Positions 11,314 to 21,683 are shown, counted from the first letter of the stretch. The stretch: DNA of 35,473 nt from Theodoxus fluviatilis (GCA_034096865.1 JAWQFJ010009592.1:1-35473); one strand, 5' to 3'. Program-made: numbers and translations. The notes: generated by a model not told the origin, from the letters alone.

Positions 11314-12722
11314 GCTTTTGCTTATTTTTCATTATGTCTTTTCTGACACCTCACTCAGGTGTGGCACTTTGTGCTGCACCCTGTGTCTTACTGTTTCTCA
11401 GTGCAGCCAAGTGTGACACCACACTCTTGTCTGTTGTAACCTTTCTGGGATCTTCTACTTAGTCATTCTGTTTCTTCATCAACCATGCTTGATGACACAC
11501 TGTGTTGTGGCAAGAGTTGTGCCCTGTGTCCAAATATTACCATGTGCAGCCATACATGACATAACTCTGTTATAACCCTTCTGGGGTCTGCAGTGCTCGT
11601 GACTAGGTTCCTGTGACCAAATGTTTTCCTGTGCAGCCATGCTTGACACTGCAGGCTTGCAGCACTTCTGGGGTCCTATAGCTGGCTGTTTCTCCAGCAA
11701 TCATGCATGATGATGCTCTGTGTTCTGGCAGTTGTTGCACTCTGTGTCCAAATGTCTACCTGTGCAGCCTTGCGTGATGCAGCAATCCTGGCTTCTCATT
11801 GCCGTCTGTTCCTCCATCGAACTATGCAGTGTTTGGGCACGTGTGTTCTGTGTCCAAATGTCTACCTGTGCAGCCTTGCTTGATGCAGCATTCCTGGCTT
11901 CTCATTGCCATCTGTTCCTCCATCAGCCATGCCTGGCATGTGCATTCTGTGTCCATTTGTTTCCTTTTGCAGCAATGCTTGACATCATGCTATGCAAAAC
12001 TTTTGGGGAGATGAGGGTGGGGGTTGGGTTCCAATCCTTTGATTCTCAAATGGACAAGTATGACAAAAAGGGGTCTTGTTGCATTGCCCACATGATTTCC
12101 TTGAGCAACTGTGTGTGATATCACACACTGGTAGCCCCTCTAGGCTCTCACAGCCTTCTGTTTCTTCATCAGCCATGCATGAGGATGCACTGTCTGGGCT
12201 CTAGTAGTAAGTAGTCCATGGCTTTAGGTTCAGCTCAGAATCAAGAACTTTGAAAGCAGTCAGCCTGTCTGTCACTTCCGTGGCTGTAACCTCCATGGCT
12301 TGTACTTGTAGCATGTTTATCTTGCAAGTCCATGCAGTGACTTCTCTTGAACTTGATGTTTTATTCATGTATGAGCCAATCAAAAATAACTATGGGCACT
12401 GTATTTTCATCATTGCTAGGCATTAGGAAGTGGTGCACTCTAGTGTTAAGCAGTTTAGAGTGCCTTTTGAGATGCTCCAGCTGCTGTGAGACCTTGACAG
12501 GTGGGTGACCTCTGCTATGGGGTGAGAGGTCACCGAGAATGCAGGGAACATCACCCCTACTGCTTTTATTAAGTTGTCTTTTCGTTCAAGAGGGATACAA
12601 TTGAATGGGAAATCATTTTGAGGATTCATGTATCCAAAGATGGCCTCCAAAAACCTCTACTTTTAATGATAATGTGCTTTTTAAATCAATTAAAAACAAA
12701 CAATCTAAAGTACTCCACCAGC

Positions 12723-12753
<31 letters not shown>

Positions 12754-13420
12754 ATGCTTAATAAATTAGCAAACGTCATTGCTCTACAAGGGAATGTGGG
12801 TTATGGCTCAGTTTACTTGCAAGCTCTGGCTTGAAGGCTGAGGTAAGCTATTTTTAGGTCAGGAGAAGGCAGGAGTGAGGGAGATAGGTTACTGCACGCA
12901 AACCAGCAGCTGCACAGACCAGCAGCTGCACCGCTGCAACTACCCAGAATCCTCTGCATCCCAAACTTTTCCCTCTTGCAGTCATGCATGACACCACTCT
13001 GTTGTGTTGTAGCCCTCCTGCTATTCTGAAGTTCTCAACTTCTCTACCAGCCATGCTTAATGATGCCTTGTTTCAGAATTTTCAGAATGTTTTCCTGTGC
13101 AGCCATGCATAACACGCTTGGCTGCAGCCTGGGCCAAGCATCCCAGTGCACTTTGTTGCCTCACTTGATAGACCCAGTGCCCTTATGTTTCCCTGAGCAG
13201 CCACGCATGACACCACACTCTGTCTGCTGTAGCCCCTCTGGTGTCCTGAAGTCCGATATTTATCCACCAGCCATGCTGTGTTTTGGCACTTGTAGCACTA
13301 GCTGTGTCCAGATGTTTTTTGTGACACCACATTCTCTCTGTCGCAGCCCTACTGGTGTCCTAGAGTCCTTTGTTTTTCCATCAGCCATGCTAAATAATGC
13401 ACGGTTTCTGCACCTAATGT
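11314..13420. repeat. Degenerate tandem-repeat field with decayed exon-start copies
   Basis: Loose units of about 75-150 bp repeat the phrases GTGCAGCCATGCATGACACC, CTCTGTCTGTTGTAGCCC, CTGGGGTCCT and TTCTCCATCAGCCATGC. At 11661-11683 an AG is followed by a sequence matching 17 of the first 21 bases of the MPC1 exon at 14728, all differences being transitions. Weaker versions lie after AG at 13231-13232 and near 13345. About 12190-12950 is not repetitive except for a 29-G run at 12725-12753. No gene is visible in this stretch. Confidence 0.7.
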
Positions 13421-14727
13421 TTCCCTGTGCTATCATGCATGACAGCACATTCCATCTGTCGCAGTACTTGATGCATTCTAGCTACATCCTAATGTTTCAC
13501 TGTGCCATCATTCATGACACACACTCTGTCTGTTGCAGTACTTGATTCATTCTAGCTGTGTCCTATTGTTCTACTATGCCATCATGCATGACAGCACATT
13601 CTATCTGTCGCAGTACTTGATGCATTCTATCTGTGTCCTATTGTTCTACTATGCCATCATGCATGACAGCACATTCTATCTGTCGCAGTACTTGATGCAT
13701 TCTATCTGTGTCCTATTGTTCTACTATGCCATCATGCATGACAGCACATTCTATCTGTCGCAGTACTTGATGCATTCTATCTGTGTCCTATTGTTCTACT
13801 ATGCCATCATACATGACAACACATTCTATCTGTCGCAGTACTTGATACATTCTAGCTACATCCTAATGTTTCCCTGTGCCATCTTGCAATTGACTCACCC
13901 TCTGTCTGTTGCAGTACTTGATTCATTCTAGCTGTGTCCTATTGTTCTACTATGCCATCATGCATGACAGCACATTCTATCTGTTGCAGTACTTGATGCA
14001 ATGTAACTAAGTCCTAATGTTTCCCTGTGCCATCATGCATGACAGCACATTCTATCTGTTGCAGTATTTGATGCATTCTAGCTACATCCTAATGTTTCCC
14101 TGTGCCATCATGCATGACACTCACTCTGTTGCAGCCCTTGATGCAATGTAACTAAGTCCTAATGTTTCCCTGTGCCATCATGCATGACAGCACATTCTAT
14201 CTGTTGCAGTACTTGATGCATTCTAGCTACATCCTAATGTTTCCCTGTGCCATCATGCATGACACTCACTCTGTCTGTTGCAACCCTTGATGCAATGTAA
14301 CTAAGTCCTAATGTTTCCCTGTGCCATCATGCATGACACTCACTCTGTCTGTTGCAGCCCTTGATGCAATGTAACTAAGTCCTAATGTTTCCCTGTGCCA
14401 TCATGCATGACACTCACTCTGTCTGTTGCAGCCCTTGATGCAATGTAACTAAGTCCTAATGTTTCCCTGTGCCATCATGCATGACACTCACTCTGTCTGT
14501 TGCAGCCCTTGATGCAATGTAACTAAGTCCTAATGTTTCCCTGTGCCATCATGCATGACACTCACTCTGTCTGTTGCAGCCCTTGATGCAATGTAACTAA
14601 GTCCTAATGTTTCCCTGTGCCATCATGCATGACACTCACTCTGTCTGTTGCAGCCCTTGATGCAATGTAACTAAGTCCTAATGTTTCCCTGTGCCATCAT
14701 GCATGACTCACCCTCTGTCTGTTGCAG
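13421..14727. repeat. 75/74-bp array whose units each carry a 3' splice-site-like motif
   Basis: The 5' part has 75-bp units (HSICVLLFYY frame, 25 residues, open at 13533-13931). The 3' part has 74-bp units containing GTAACTAAGTCCTAATG, TTTCCCTGTGCCATCATGC, then CTCTGTCTGTTGCAG. Each unit thus has a branch-point-like CTAAT/CTAAG, a pyrimidine-rich tract and CAG. AG dinucleotides at 14578-14579, 14652-14653 and 14726-14727 are exactly 74 bp apart, and the last is the functional MPC1 acceptor. About 18 acceptor-like CAGs precede it from 13343 onward. Confidence 0.95.
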
Positions 14728-14824
14728 CATTTCTGGGGTCCCGTGGCTAATTGGGGGCTACCCTTAGCGGCAATGGGTGATGTTAAGAAGGACCCGGAGT
14801 TCATCAGCGGCAGGATGACTTTAG
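14728..14824 (+). CDS. MPC1: MPC1 internal exon (mitochondrial pyruvate carrier 1), N-terminal half
   Basis: This exon encodes 32 residues plus one base of the next codon. It reads [18 protein letters not shown], then [14 protein letters not shown], the signature start of MPC1. By human numbering it covers His26 to residue 57, including Asn33 of the pyruvate/inhibitor site. MPC1 pairs with MPC2 in the inner mitochondrial membrane and imports pyruvate; this segment is the amphipathic region and first membrane helix. The 5' edge is set by CTGTCTGTTGCAG at 14715-14727 and the 3' edge by TTTAG/GTGAGA. It starts in phase 0 and ends in phase 1, which fits the next exon. The acceptor lies in the last unit of a minisatellite. 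The preceding coding exon was not found. The frame was chosen by homology; it is too short to stand out as an open reading frame. Confidence 0.96.
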
Positions 14825-15410
14825 GTGAGATGTGAGTTATGAAAGCTGTGGATGAAACTGTGCCAGTGTGTACATGACGAAGTTAGATTTTGAGATGTCT
14901 CATGGGTACTAACATAATTATGTGTCCTTGCTGAGTAATTGTCGGTGAATGTTCATGCTAGTGTGGGATCTGGTTGAGTCTAACCTGATGAGAGCTTCTG
15001 TGCCTCATTGCGTGAGCACCTGTGCATCATTCACTGTGCCACTTTTCTCCACCTCTTTCTCTCAGAATTTCCATTTGCAAGATTGGAAATGTACTTGTGC
15101 CGGTAGATTCAGAATCGTTGCCATCCCCACATTCTGCTCCCGTCCTACTCTTGCTCTTTTTCCATCTCTCTGGCTTCTTACTTATCTCCTCCTAGGACTT
15201 GGCACTGAACTTCTGCCATTCCTTTTCTTTCCTTCATCTTGCTCTCATTTTACTTTTATTCCTCCTCTTCAGTGCTGTTCTCTGTAGGTGATGCATATTT
15301 GTCAGGCTAAAGAGCTAGTTGTTAATACTCAGGCGATATTTTTTCTTAATCATCAAATTAGAAACATGTAGGCCTTAAGTCTGTAAATTTCCAAAATGGT
15401 TATGGCTGAG
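14825..15410. other. Start of MPC1 intron; no other gene seen
   Basis: Begins with the donor GTGAGATG. A frame of about 110 codons at 14949-15287 shows no recognisable domain and its pyrimidine-rich composition argues against coding. Confidence 0.6.
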
Positions 15411-17139
15411 ATTCTCTGGAAAGGTACACAAGGAGGGGTTACGTCCTTAAATTGGTCAGACCAAAAGTATTACACTATAAGACCCAAATCTATTCAAGTA
15501 GACAAACAAAAAACATATTTAAGAAACACCATGAGCAATGGGAAAAGGCTGAGTGTAAAATTTGAGCTTTTATCGCTAGTTGTGTTGACAAAATGTGCCG
15601 ATTTCAGCTGGCCAGTTTGTTACACGGAAAAACGAGAACTTTTCAGATAACAATTGCAACTGGATTTTCCTGTTAAATTTCAAAAAGAACGGTTGTATTT
15701 TAATCTATTACACACATACTTGACGATTACAGATCACGTTTGTAAAAATTTTGCACTTTTGTGAAACAATTAGGGATTTAATTTTGCTGACTTGTTCGTA
15801 ACATGTCGTGTCCGATCGAAGGTTTTGTAAATATACTCGGCGGAAGAATATTAAGCAAACGAATTGACCCAATTCCATGTCCATTCAAAAACAGAATGTT
15901 TGAGAGAGTCATGTTTGATAGAAAACACAATTTATGAAGGGAAACTTGCTAGATGTGAGATGAAATTGCGTCATTTCTGAATTTGTGTCCACAAAATGCG
16001 TTACGACACAGCAATCAACTGGACTACATTTTTCAAGGCAAACTAGTCCTGCAAGGGGAATAACTGCAAAGGTCCTACGCGGAAGGACATACTGAGTGAT
16101 CCCTGTGTGGTTTTCACAAACTGCGTGTTCGCGGAAAGCAGTACTGTAAACCCAAATATGTGGTGTCCGCTTCGTTCGTCAGTGTTACAAACTAGAAATG
16201 CCCGCCATTTCTTCCAGTGTGCTAGCTGAAGATCGCCTACGATGGAAATTTCAGGATTTTAGTAATGTTTCTCATCGTTAAATGTGAAACTTCATTCCTT
16301 TTTTAATCTTTAGTTGTGCTTACCGATTGTTGTTGACTAAGTTTGTGAGGTGAAAATAGATCGAAAACCGGTTCGATCCGTCAAACGGATACATTTCTTT
16401 GAAAATGTGTGGTTTCTTGTGAAATTAAACATAAAAGTGGACAGCATTACCCTTCATACCGGACCCAAAATTATTCCTTACCGTATCTTACAACTTTATT
16501 TAAAGTTTTGTTACTAAAATAGCATGTTTTGTCGATCTATTGCTTGTTCTTTCTTGTTCGTAAACAAGACACGATGGAAGTGTCTTTGTTACAACCTAGA
16601 AATTATCCTTGAGATATATTGTTAAAAATTTGTTTTGTTTTTTCCCCTGATGCTTTCATGGTGAAAAGGCTTTCTAGATCTTTGTTTACTTCTCTCCAAT
16701 ACGCAAGCAATAGTGATGGCGCATCAATACTTAAATAACATGTGGATTTTGCTTTTGTTCAACTGGTTTGTAACAAGACACGATAAGTAAAGTGTCTAAT
16801 TTTGTTCCAAATGTCAAGATTAATAAGTTATCTATTGCAAGCTATTTATGATGTGTTTATTAATCGTTTTCAACATGTTTTGTAAGGAAATTATCTGAAA
16901 ACCATTATGTTTTGACCACATTTAATATCTGTTTGGCGTCCAGTGTTACAAACTTAGAAATGAGGTCAAGCACCTCTTCATACCCCATTTACTTAGAAAA
17001 AGGCAAAGACCTTGCTCCAGTTTTACTCTAGATGATAGGTCCAAGCATTCTTTTACCTGAATATGTACTTTTAATACAAATATTTGATGAAAAATATTTC
17101 ACCACCCATGTAACAGATTTGTGTACCTTTCCAGAGAAT
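15411..17139. mobile_element. 1729-bp non-autonomous DNA transposon with perfect 21-bp TIRs
   Basis: The left end (15411-15431), starting ATTCTCTGGAAAGG, is the exact reverse complement of the right end (17119-17139), and a GTTAC motif follows each TIR inside. GAG flanks both ends directly (15408-15410 and 17140-17142), a possible 3-bp target-site duplication. The interior has repeated motifs: ACAAGACACGAT (about 16564 and 16773), AGTGTTACAAACT with AGAAATG nearby (16180 and 16942), and a hairpin at about 16560-16591 (GACAC against GTGTC). No transposase is visible; an 84-codon frame beginning in the left TIR (15396-15650) is not recognisable. A 3-bp TSD would fit CACTA-like or Academ-like groups, but this is not settled. 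Confidence 0.75.
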
Positions 17140-18321
17140 GAGCCTTTATAAATACTTTTAATTATCACATGTAATAAAGTTGTAGATCTATGTATCATGG
17201 AAGTGTGTTTTATGCCCTGTCACAGGCATATGATTGGGGGGGAGGGATTTAGTGGGGCGTGTTTCTCTTTTTCCTTTCCTCAACTCCAAATGGTGTTGTA
17301 ATCATTAGACGAAAGGATTTAATGCACTCAGACAGTATGGAGACATTATAAATCAAAGTGCAGTGACCTTAGGGAGTGATTAGAATTAGAGATAATGAGA
17401 TTAAATTATATCAAAGGTTTCCCCTTCCTGAAATCTCCACATGAGGTCTCAATAGGAAACTTGGATTAAGTTGGGATGTGGACAGGATTGGAGAAATCTC
17501 CTTATGAGATGCAAATGTTCATCCCCTTCCTGTCCAGTCAGTCACAGAAAGCAGGGTGGGCAGCATAAGAAGACAAGGAAAGAGGCTTATTAGCTTTCAG
17601 GTTATGTTGCCCTTTCCCTGTGTTTATGTCAACTGTAGGTACAGAATTTTTGTTTGTGCATGGAATGCTGTCAACTAATTTTGCATCTGTATTAGTGCCC
17701 TCAAACAGTGTTGATTATTTTGATGCAATGCATGATCTTAGCATTCCTCTTCACATTTTGATTATGAAATTAAGTAATAGCAAATGTACCCGAGTTTGTT
17801 TGAAAGTTATGCTTTGATTATCATTGACCTTAAATTAAAAATAATAATGACTATAATAAACCATCTTTTTGTGCATTAGTCTGACAGGAATGATGAATTA
17901 AAGAAGTTGAATCCTTAATATTCTGGGAATATTGAGTATGTTTCAATTTTTGTTGTAAGTTATTGTTTGTGTTTATATGTTGACTTGAGTTGTAGTTTGT
18001 GTTTATATATTGACTTTAAAGGTTATTTTGGTAGAGTTTAGGTAAAATTATATAGAGTGCAAACAGTGGAATGTTGTTTTCCAGATGTTGAGTCAGTAAG
18101 ATGCAAGTCATTTTGAGTGAATTTCTGAAAAGTTAGCAATGGATTGTTCCTCAGGCCTAACCTAAAATCAATTCTCTTTCAAAATAAAGAGATGACAGTT
18201 GTTGTTCAGATACTGAGGAATATTGGACAGTTCATTCATTTTCTGCAAACTTGAAAGTGCAATAGCTAATGTTCACAATGAAGATTATGTACAACAACAT
18301 TTAGTTATATTGCTGATCGCT
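17140..18321. other. MPC1 intron sequence, no gene seen
   Basis: AT-rich sequence without a convincing reading frame or recognisable repeat. A loose doubling of GTTTGTGTTTATAT...TTGACTT occurs near 17965-18015. Confidence 0.5.
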
Positions 18322-18838
18322 CAGTTTTGCATTCTTTCCTCTCTTGGGTGACTGTCAGTCAGTTTTGCATTCTTTCTTCCCTTGGGTGACTGTCAGTCAG
18401 TTTTGCATTCTTTCTTCCCTTGGGTGACTCAGTCAGTTTTGCATTCTTTCTTCCCTTGGGTGACTCAGTCAGTTTTGCATTCTTTCTTCTCTTGGGTGAC
18501 TCAGTCAGTTTTGCATTCTTTCTTCCCTTGGGTGACTGTCAGTCAGTTTTGCATTCTTTCTTCCCTTGGGTGACTCAGTCAGTTTTGCATTCTTTCTTCT
18601 CTTGGGTGACTCAGTCAGTTTTGCATTCTTTCTTCTCTTGGGTGACTCAGTCAGTTTTGCATTCTTTCTTCTCTTGGGTGACTGTCAGTCAGTTTTGCCT
18701 TCTTTCTTCCCTTGGGTGACTCAGTCAGTTTTGCATTCTTTCTTCTCTTGGGTGACTCAGTCAGTTTTGCATTCTTTCTTCTCTTGGGTGACTCAGTCAG
18801 TTTTGCATTCTTTCTTCTCTTGGGTGACTGTCAGTCAA
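18322..18838. repeat. 36/38-bp minisatellite, 14 copies
   Basis: The unit reads CAGTTTTGCATTCTTTCTTC then TCTTGGGTGACTCAGT. Five units carry two extra bases (GACTGTCAGTCAG instead of GACTCAGTCAG). A CC/TC variant in the middle and the long/short end form a repeated four-unit pattern (C36-T36-T36-T38) in units 7-10 and again in 11-14, a 146-bp higher-order repeat. Open frames across it are repeat artefacts. Confidence 0.97.
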
Positions 18839-19026
18839 GCCTGCGCAATAGTTGGAAGAGAAGTCTGGTTCTCCCTCACTTTGCTCACATCAAGGAAGGC
18901 AGGAGATCATGAACACCTTTGAATATATCAGACATCTTGCAAGATGCAGCTGCAGCAGATCTGGTTGAGTAGAGTTGGATGCAACAGGCATGTTTTTCAT
19001 TGACCTGGTGATACTCTCAGAAGTCC
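18839..19026. other. MPC1 intron sequence, no gene seen
   Basis: Short unique-looking stretch between the 36-bp array and the coding-like fragment on the minus strand. Confidence 0.4.
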
Positions 19027-19680
19027 TCACAGACTCAGGTCTGAATTTTCTGGCTTAGCTCATCGAGAGTTTGCTGAAGACTTCCATTCGTCACCTCCTT
19101 ACTGTTCCTATCATCTGCCAATAAGTCTTCCTCTGAGACCACAGTTGATTCCACCTCCTTGGTTTGATCGACATTCTTGATACTGTCATACAAGTTGCAC
19201 AGCAGCGGGACACACAGAGGTGACCCATTCATCAGGCATCCAAACTGAGAAAGTTCTAATGCATGTGCTGGGTGAGTTTCACTTCCTTACGCCAGGCAGC
19301 TTGCATCTCCACTGCCAAGAACAAATCATCATCAGTACAGTTTTTGTTCTCTGCCCAACGGAGCACTTCAGATGACTGAGGCTTGATAAGGGAGGAACTG
19401 GCAAACCTTTCTTGGAGATTCTGGTGTTGTTGCTGGTCTCGACTTCGTTAACTTGCTAGTTTTCATCGCCAGTACTCTACTCCACATCGCAGTGATGGCT
19501 GCTTGATCCCAGCCTTGAATTGGAAGACGATGATTCGTTGTGCCGCATATGTCCACTTCCAAAATGTGATCCTCTCCTTTTGCAGTAGTGTAACCAGGAC
19601 GGCCTCTGCAGCAGCTGGTACAAGAGTATCCAGTCTCTGTGTATTTTCAGTTCCGCGTATCTACTCCTCACTCTTCAGTG
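19027..19680 (-). pseudogene. Possible decayed coding fragment, unrecognised protein
   Basis: On the minus strand several pieces have protein-like composition but lie in different frames. From 5' to 3' on that strand they include a piece with LVPAAAEAVLVTLLQKERI (about 19620-19500), one with SSEVLRWAENKNCTDDDLF continuing to AAWRKEV (about 19390-19280), and one with LELSQFGCLMNGSPLCVPLL running to a TAG at 19035 (KEVESTVVSEEDLLADD in the middle). Stops and frame changes separate them, so this would be a dead copy of a gene or transposon ORF inside the MPC1 intron, antisense to it. I do not recognise the family, and chance cannot be excluded. Confidence 0.25.
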
Positions 19681-19700
19681 TTAACTCTTAGGATCATTTA

Positions 19701-20154
19701 CCGCCCACCCTGCTCAATCCTGTACCGCCCATAGCCGCCCACCCGGCTCAATCCTGTACCGCCCATAGCCGCCCACCCTGCTCAATCCTGTACCGCCCAT
19801 AGCCTCCCACCCTGCTCAATCCTGTACCGCCCATAGCCTCCCACCCTGCTCAATCCTGTACCGCCCATAGCCTCCCACCCTGCTCAATCCTGTACCGCCC
19901 ATAGCCTCCCACCCTGCTCAATCCTGTACCGCCCATAGCCTCCCACCCTGCTCAATCCTGTACCGCCCATAGCCACCCACCCTGCTCAATCCTGTACCGC
20001 CCATTATCGCCCACCCTGCTCAATCCTGTACCGCCCATTATCGCCCACCCTGCTCAATCCTGTACCGCCCATAGCCACCCACCCTGCTCAATCCTGTACC
20101 GCCCATAGCCTCCCACCCTGCTCAATCCTGTACCGCCCATAGCCTCCCACCCCA
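19701..20154. repeat. 34-bp minisatellite, 13 copies plus a partial
   Basis: The unit reads CCCACCCTGCTCAATCCTGT then ACCGCCCATAGCCT. Variants are GCCG, GCCT, GCCA and TATCG just before CCCACC. There are no intervening spacers and no coding potential of note. Confidence 0.97.
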
Positions 20155-20278
20155 CGTGGCTGTTACTTGACTGATTTTTTGTACAAATTGCATAATCCTT
20201 ACCGGACTGGGGAATGAAGCGTGTGAATGACTTACAGGACCATAAGAGTTGCTAAAATTCATTGCATTTTTCTGTATT

Positions 20279-20456
20279 TGCAGCTCTGTGTTTCTCATAC
20301 TTTTCAGTGCTAAGCTAAATAAATTGTTTATGCTAAGCTAAGATTCTTAACAATTTTTCTCTGCAGCTCTGTGTTTCTACTACATATTTTTCAATGCTAA
20401 GCTAAATTTTTTATAAATGTTATGCTAAGATTCTTTGCTTTTTTATCTGTTTTTAG
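20279..20456 (+). repeat. Tandem copies of the exon 20457 splice acceptor with exon start
   Basis: Two diverged copies precede the real acceptor. The first has TTTGCAG then CTCTGTGTTTCT (AG 20282-20283). The second has TTTTTCTCTGCAG then CTCTGTGTTTCTACT (AG 20365-20366). The functional site is TCTGTTTTTAG at 20446-20456 followed by CTCTGTGTTTCTACT. Spacings are 83 and 90 bp. The intervening parts share TGCTAAGCTAAA and ATGCTAAGATTCTT, which also provide branch-point-like CTAAG. The two upstream copies have TGCAG, arguably stronger acceptors than the real TTTAG. Confidence 0.85.
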
Positions 20457-20589
20457 CTCTGTGTTTCTACTCCTTGCTGTTTATGCGCTTTGCCTTGGTT
20501 GTGCAACCCCGCAACCTCATGCTCTTCACCTGTCACCTCACAAACGAGTGCGCACAGTTGGTGCAGGGAGCACGCTTCATCCACTACCA
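20457..20589 (+). CDS. MPC1: MPC1 internal exon, second and third membrane helices
   Basis: The first two bases complete the codon begun at 14824 (G plus CT, Ala). The exon then reads [19 protein letters not shown], continues [20 protein letters not shown], and ends FIHY plus CA of a split His codon. It aligns colinearly without gaps to human MPC1 residues 58-101. Phe66, His84 and Arg97 are kept, all noted in the family for substrate binding or human disease. Human Tyr71-Lys72 is Leu-Val, Trp78 is Leu and Leu79 is Met here. Edges are TTTTTAG/CTCTG and CA/GTGAGT, a strong donor. It ends in phase 2, matching the last exon. Confidence 0.97.
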
Positions 20590-20733
20590 GTGAGTACTTG
20601 CCGCTTTCCTCAGTACCAAGCACTCAGTCATGAGCGCTCCTGTGATTTTAGTAAGTGACTGTATCTTGGAGTCATTACAATTTCAGGTGGCAAATGTTTG
20701 CATGGACCGACTGTGAAACTGATGTGCCCGTAT

Positions 20734-20898
20734 CAGACCTGCCTATTCTCCCGAAAAATTCGGGAGACTCCCGATTCAGGCCTGTTTCTTTCCACCAGGG
20801 TGTTGCCCCTGGACCCCACCGAGGCCTTGGCGGCCCCTGGACCCCAGCCTGTTTTTCAGAATCTCCCTAATTGGCCTTTAGGGGGGTAAACAGGTCTG
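20734..20898. mobile_element. 165-bp MITE-like element with CAGACCTG termini
   Basis: CAGACCTG at 20734-20741 is matched by CAGGTCTG at 20891-20898, and a TA...C.CCC pattern continues inside both ends. The left part holds a perfect 9-bp-stem hairpin, TCTCCCGAA/TTCGGGAGA, at 20747-20767. A duplicated CCCCTGGACCCCA (about 20808 and 20836) lies in the middle. There is no coding capacity. No target-site duplication is evident. Confidence 0.55.
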
Positions 20899-21683
20899 CA
20901 GTATGTATGGTGATAACGTGTTTCTCTGCTGGTGAAATGAGCCACAAAGCCGTCGCCATGAAACTTGAACTGGAAGAAGGAACTTGTGGAAGTGAAGGCA
21001 AGCCATATGACAGGAAAAGCCCTCGATAGATTAATTTAGCTGAGAAATCAAAGTGGTGATGTTGGAGCACAAGTAGCCATACTCCTCCTGTTCATGGCTG
21101 CGGATTTCAACTTGTTGTTTTACAGCAGTTAAAAAAGAATTTTCCCTCCAGGTTTACTGGAGGTCCTCACAGCTTTATTATAGATCAATATTTAATGTAA
21201 AGAACAAGCCACAGGTTCTGTATTGTTTGCCCTCCTCCCCCCCGAACACCCAGCAGCTGAGACAACACTGTAGAAGTGCAAGGCAGGCATTTGGAAATGC
21301 AGATTTTCACCTCAATGAATTGATTCCTTCCACACCACATGATCTTCTTTGTGTCACCTCCATGACCACCCCTCATTCCTGCCACCCCCATCCCCCCATT
21401 TGGTTACGTCATGCTAGTGCAGGATTATACAGCAGTTCTGTTAGAAGATGGAATACCTGGTGTATGACTAATACCTCTAAGGTAGACAGTGCATAATTAT
21501 TGCTTTTTTCAAGGACTTTTATGTTGACATCACTGTATGATGTGTTGTCAGAGATATGTGCAGTTAATCTTCCACCATTTCGATCTTCACACAGGAAGGC
21601 CTCTGAAATTTCACTGCTGACTGTGCTTTTCCTCCTCAGTTACTTGTCTGCAATCTGGGGCCAGCAGTAGATCCTGGATCGCT
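20899..21683. other. MPC1 intron sequence, no gene seen
   Basis: Unique-looking sequence. Short frames on either strand have no recognisable domains. Confidence 0.5.

Noticed and set aside
8903..11416. 837-codon open frame and overlapping frames of 249-470 codons
   Set aside because: All come from a stop-free 31-bp tandem repeat read in rotating frames; there is no domain, and the three frames give the same peptide.
13533..13931. Frame with HSICVLLFYYAIMHDSTFYL repeats
   Set aside because: It is the 75-bp intronic array upstream of a splice acceptor; 75 is divisible by three, so the frame stays open by periodicity.
14949..15287. 112-codon frame downstream of the MPC1 exon
   Set aside because: Serine/leucine-rich reading of pyrimidine-rich intron sequence, no recognisable domain and no splice support.
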